Assembly: GCA_037043015.1 (NCBI GenBank)
Contig: CM073322.1
Coordinates: 6,955,601 to 7,019,600 of the forward strand
Length of the DNA: 64,000 nucleotides
Source: Bryum argenteum
Lineage: Eukaryota; Streptophyta; Bryopsida; Bryales; Bryaceae
Reading direction: 5' to 3'
Of the stretch, positions 59,638-64,000 are shown piece after piece; position 1 is the first letter of the stretch, and every line of letters begins with the position of its first letter. The notes under the pieces were generated by a model that saw nothing but the letters and a program-made list of their open reading frames with translations, ran no database searches and had not been told where the DNA came from. The position numbers and the translations under genes were made by a program.

Positions 59638-61109
59638 TAGTATCAAAGTTCTATGTCAAATTTCAACTGTTAGATTTGCACAATTTGTGTAATCATAGCT
59701 CAATAAAACTAATCTAAACTTATTCTTGGGCTTTGATTGAAGGACATAGTTTACTTTGTGCAAAAACAACCCTGATGATTTTTACTCCAAACAATTGCTC
59801 TTAATTTCTTCCAAATATATAGCTAAATTGAAATGCGCACGGAAAAGTTCATTGATTAAGTACATTTCCTCAAACGTCATGCAATTTATTCATTTTGGAA
59901 GAAGTTTGAATACATATGGTGAAACATGCATCTCATAAAGTGTTTTTGCACAATCATGATTTTAATACGAAATCCAAAAACTTTGTAGTTGGAATACTCC
60001 TGATCCAAATACTTTTGGTACTAAATTTGCAATGATGTTTCTATAAAGAAAAAAGCGAAAAAATGTATGATTTTCAAGAAGCTATATTTCCATCAATCAC
60101 CGTTGGATTTCAACTTTATCTTTTGGAATGGAATTCAATTAGAGTATGTTTGTAGGGGTAGAAGCCTTGGCCCAATCGAACTTGGATTGAAAAAAAGGAA
60201 GAATTTGAGTGCAAGGAGTGTAGTTTTGGACTATTTTTTCTTCGTAGTGCAGTTATCACATTTGGAAGGCTATTATTTGATCGAAGACTTTCTTTTGATG
60301 TATTCTTTTGGTACAAGGGTGCTATTGAGATGAAGGCAAAAAACTATCTAGTTGGAAAAAAATTCATTGCAATTAGTCTATTAGTAGCATTTCCATTTCA
60401 AATTGAAAATGATGTAGTCTCGTTTGTTGTCTGTCTAATGTGTTACAATCTTGCAAGTCTATGAGGCTTTATGACTATGATTTTGGTCCCCATGACCCTA
60501 ACATAAGTCAACTACAAGTTTGTAGAATAATGTCTGAATAACTTATCTTCCCTTTCACCTATGACTCTTGTAAGAAAGATGGGATACTTGATTAAGATAC
60601 CGCGGGACATTCAAAGGTTAAATTGAAAACTTCTTTCTGAATTTCAAATTTTTAAAATTCTAGTAGAAAAAACAAAAAATAATCATAAACTGTGAAGACT
60701 GGTGTTGTAGATATTTACTCCTAAATGCCCAAAGGCTTTTTTACTCTAAACACATCATTTTGTTTTGAGTGCCATTAGTGAAATGAAAGTAAGAAATTTA
60801 GATCTAATTTATACAATCGTCTAGTAATCTTGTTGTAGATTATGTGGGTCAAACTCTTAATTTGTCATGAGGCCTGTAGATTGTGAGATTGTAACAAATT
60901 AGTACTCAACAATGATTCCAAATTTTCATCATTTCACTTTAATGTGAAAATGCTACCAATATATACTTATTGCAATCAAAGAGTTACCAACTTAAAAGTT
61001 GTTGACCTTCATCTCAATAATATTCCAAGGAAAGTATGAGAAGTTAAGCTATCAAAACTCTTATGCTTTGATATTGAGTATTTCCAGCGCGGTGGATACA
61101 GTAGTGGTT
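59638..61109. repeat. TTAA-family and R3-derived repeats
   Basis: 59638-59720 continues R3. 60000-60620 resembles the 24956 element and ends GGACATTCAAAGGTTAA. 60830-61030 matches 49-255. No gene. Confidence 0.5.
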
Positions 61110-61671
61110 CAAGGTACTTAGTAGAAAATTGGCATTGTTGTTGTATGGCCTAAGTCGTTATAGGAGCTACCAAACAACATCTACGTCTTATCATCCTTCC
61201 TTACCTCTTTGTAGTTGATGCAATTCATTGCTTGAAAAGGCGGCCAATCGCTAATATGTGAATATATAATGACTTGTCACACTACGTCATTCTTTTACTA
61301 AATAGCACAATACATCTTATATTCTTATTGTATATGTATGGTTAGGCCTAGGGCCCTAGGCATGAGGGAATCCGTCCCTCAACGTACATACCTACCCCAC
61401 AGACGATAAGACCTCTCTACATCCGGATGCTACTTTGTCGCAAAAAATCACAATTACAGTGGACAAAATGGCCCCAAGTGAGTAGGGCCCAAGCGTAGGA
61501 TAACCACGCAACCTACCTGTGCTTTTCATTATGCTTTCTTAAGTTCCCTCTTGGTAACTGATGCGAACCATTGCTGAAAAGTCGGCCAATGGCCTGATTA
61601 ATGTGAAATTGTTTAAGAAGCAGGCAAGGGAAGGATTGAACTCCAACAACCTAAGTGCGAGGTTGAAATTG
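61110..61671. repeat. dispersed repeat R1, left part
   Basis: Matches 50730-51270. Ends with TTG (61669-61671), the target duplication of the CACTA element that follows. Confidence 0.75.
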
Positions 61672-63009
61672 CACTACTAGGAAAACAGTGCAATTCTAAC
61701 TATGACTACATGACTTCGGGCCATTTTCGCCAAGAAAGTAGGAACGCCCAAACATTTTTGATGACTCAAATGCATGTGCTCCTGTCTTTGGAGCAAATAT
61801 GGCATATTCTAGTGATACTTTAGTCATATTTTCACGGGACCTAGATAGGAACTTTGTAAGGAACGTTCTTGGCCTAAATTTTTCGGTTTGGGCAGCCATA
61901 TGACTATGATAGTGAGTAGCCATATGACTGTGATAGTGGGTCATTTGACTTTCGGAGGCCTTATGAATAGAATCAGTTTTTTGGATGGCCAATTTTCAAA
62001 GGGGGTAGGATTTCATGGTTTTAATTTCTAATATTACCCCTTTTCTTTAAGTTTTTTGTTATTTGGGTTTCTTTCTACATTTCACATTATTTGAGGTCAT
62101 TTAGAGATTTATACGTTTATGTTTTTACATGTTCTTTTGTATATATTTGGTTCCATCATAGATTTGACTGTTTATCTTTGCATTTTTAGAGTTTAACCGG
62201 TATTTTGTCCAAACCATATGCTTACATTGCCTTTCTTCCCCTCATGTATGCTTCCCACTTTTGTACATGACATATCTCTATGTTTTCAATTATGTTTGTA
62301 TTTCGGGTATTCAAGAATTTAAGCTTTAGGTAGTGCACATGCATATTCAATATTGAAACAGTTGTGAAGGAGATCATTATGATGCGATGGCTTTATATAC
62401 TCATGGATTTTAGCCTGTCCAGTGCTAGTGCCTACCATTTTCTGAGTTGGTATATTAATATGCAGGGCTATGCTATCAATGCTTCATCCGCCTCTATTAT
62501 GTTAGAGCATCTCCACCAACGGGCAAACACGCACTGCAAGCGACGGAAAGGGCCACTGTAGACTTGAACTCCCCACCAACGGGCTTTTGGAGTGGCCTCA
62601 ACGGTGAGGGCCTCTATACATATGAAGAGGCACCGAATTCGGGTAGAGCTCTTCAGTGTCTCCTTAAGCAACTATAGAACTCATTTATAGCTCATTTATT
62701 CACAGTAGCCGAAAGGAGTGGTGAGTACTTGGTACTTTGGTATAGAGAAGAGAGTCGGTGAGAGGAAATTGCAGGTTGAAGGACCAAATCACATGTGGCT
62801 GGTGGGGACATTACTCTACCCGGCCTACAAAGCACCCCAATTGCGTGCTTGCGGGCACGCAACTGGTGGAGATGCTCTTAGCACGTTATGTGCCTACTCT
62901 ACTTCCTCCTGAGTCCCAGCCAAAGACTGGTTCACATTTTCTATGGTTAGTCAATTGCAAAATTTTAGTTCAAGTTGCCAGTCAGATTTGCATTGTTTTC
63001 CTGGTAGTG
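61672..63009. mobile_element. CACTA element, 1338 bp, TSD TTG
   Basis: Left end CACTACTAGGAAAACAGTGC; inverted right end CACTACCAGGAAAACAATGC. TTG at 61669-61671 and 63010-63012. The R1 copy at about 51270 has the uninterrupted sequence. Short subterminal repeats (GCCATATGACT(A/G)TGATAGTG, twice) lie at 61892-61940. No transposase; non-autonomous. Confidence 0.85.
62505..62877. mobile_element. Tourist-like MITE, 373 bp, TSD TTA
   Basis: Begins GAGCATCTCCACCAACGGGC and ends TGGTGGAGATGCTC, with TTA at 62502-62504 and 62878-62880. A TTA duplication with this terminus is typical of PIF/Harbinger-derived MITEs. Nested inside the CACTA element at 61672-63009. Confidence 0.85.
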
Positions 63010-63721
63010 TTGGAAGCATGAATTTGAAATGGATTCTATTTTGGAACATACGAGTTATTAGTACAATTTTGAATCCGCTCCGCTTTAGCCTTAGCTGATG
63101 CAAAGTCGGCCATGGATACAATCTCTAAGATAGTTCGGAACATTTGTTCATGGGCATTGCAAGGTTTTGAAACATAGGTCATGAGCACGGCTAGGCATGT
63201 GCGATGCTTCAAATACTGATAGACACTTTACATGGGGAGTAAAGGCCAACAAATCTCCAAGCCGATTTACATTTTGAGCCCAATTGGCTCCATGGGCCAC
63301 GAAGTGAGAACACATTTAATGATTACTTAAGTGATTGTGGGCCAATTTTCTATGTGTAAAGCCCTTGGGGTCGATTTCTAGAAGGAAAACCAAGGCCATA
63401 GGGTCAATTCGTATTATTAGCTACATTCCATACTTTTGATTTGTTTACTCTGAAGTCTTTTTGTGAAATAATGATTTTGCATTGAAATCAAGAAACGACC
63501 TCTAGGTCATGAACTCGGCTTCTATTCTTGTATCTCCCAAGTCTTGGAGCAAGGAACATGGCACAAGTTGTCCCCCACTCATGATAATATAATTTCATAA
63601 AATTGGCCTTGAGTTCTGCATGTTAAATCCTTCGGGCCCAATTTCAAGAAATGGACCAATCACATAAGAGGATTTAGTCATGAATGGGGCCCAATAATGG
63701 CTTGGCCCATGCTGCCCTAAA
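63010..63721. repeat. dispersed repeat R1, middle part
   Basis: Continues R1 after the CACTA insertion; matches 51275-51710. Confidence 0.75.
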
Positions 63722-63970
63722 TTAGCCCCTAAAGGTTCTTGATGCAGAACTGTAAAAATGGACATTCCCTTACTTCAGGCCTAAAAACTCTCAATCTAAG
63801 AATAATTTGGAAGATCCAACCGTAGGATCTTGAAGTTAACTTAATCTTCCACTCACTTGCCAAATTTGAACCGTTGATTCTTCTTCATTTGTGAGATTAT
63901 AATGGTCAAAGTTGGCTGAATTTTGGACTCTAAAAAGCAGTTTTCGCTTTCCTGGACCTTTAGGGGTTAA
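63722..63970. mobile_element. TTAA-ended MITE, 249 bp
   Basis: Left end TTAGCCCCTAAAGG (one base off TTAACCCC), right end CCTTTAGGGGTTAA. The interior is the inverse of 16032-16299. The R1 copy near 51710 shows the site without it. Confidence 0.75.
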
Positions 63971-64000
63971 TATAATGTTTGAACGACAAGCTGATTATTA
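63971..64000. repeat. dispersed repeat R1, resumes at window end
   Basis: TTTGAACGACAAGCTGATTA matches R1 at 15178 and 51720. Confidence 0.6.

Overview
This window is nuclear DNA of a land plant. The evidence is a plant-type beta-ureidopropionase with six exons, two chalcone-synthase-superfamily (type III polyketide synthase) genes, an ACT-domain protein resembling plant bHLH C-termini, pieces of an SOS1-type Na+/H+ antiporter, and plant transposon classes (CACTA, Stowaway-like, Tourist-like). Genes have GC-rich exons and sit in AT-rich, repeat-filled intergenic DNA. The two polyketide synthases look more like those of non-seed plants than seed-plant chalcone synthase, so a bryophyte, lycophyte or fern is my best guess; the sequence alone does not settle it.

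Layout. 1-4.2 kb: edge of a TTAA-ended repeat, then the 3' tail of a dead LINE. 4.2-6.5 kb: intact beta-ureidopropionase (PYD3), + strand. 7.3-11.8 kb: two divergent type III polyketide synthases, both - strand, one with the classical chalcone-synthase intron and one without. 12-26 kb: mostly repeats, with one foldback, several CACTA-type miniature elements, two members of a MITE family with 4-base target duplications, and a truncated copy of the ACT-domain gene. 26.5-33.4 kb: a complete-looking 6.8 kb DNA transposon with an 8-base target duplication and a very long transposase that has P-element/THAP9-like DDE signatures and is now interrupted by two TAG codons. 33.4-45.6 kb: TTAA-ended elements, a decayed ribosome-recycling-factor gene, GC-rich tandem repeats, hairpins and another MITE copy. 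46.1-50.4 kb: the ACT-domain gene; a 3.17 kb CACTA-like element carrying SOS1-like exons lies 57 bases upstream of its start codon and separates it from its old upstream sequence. 50.7-64 kb: repeats nested in repeats, including a second CACTA element with a Tourist-like MITE inside it.

How it fits together. The host genes do not form a pathway: PYD3 serves pyrimidine breakdown, and the synthases serve phenolic or aliphatic polyketide chemistry. The most informative part is the mobile DNA. Several elements can be delimited to the base because the window also holds a related copy of the same DNA without the insertion. This gives target-site duplications for six element types (8 bp; 4 bp; TTAA; 3 bp CACTA; a 3 or 4 bp CACTA variant; TTA Tourist-like) without any database search.
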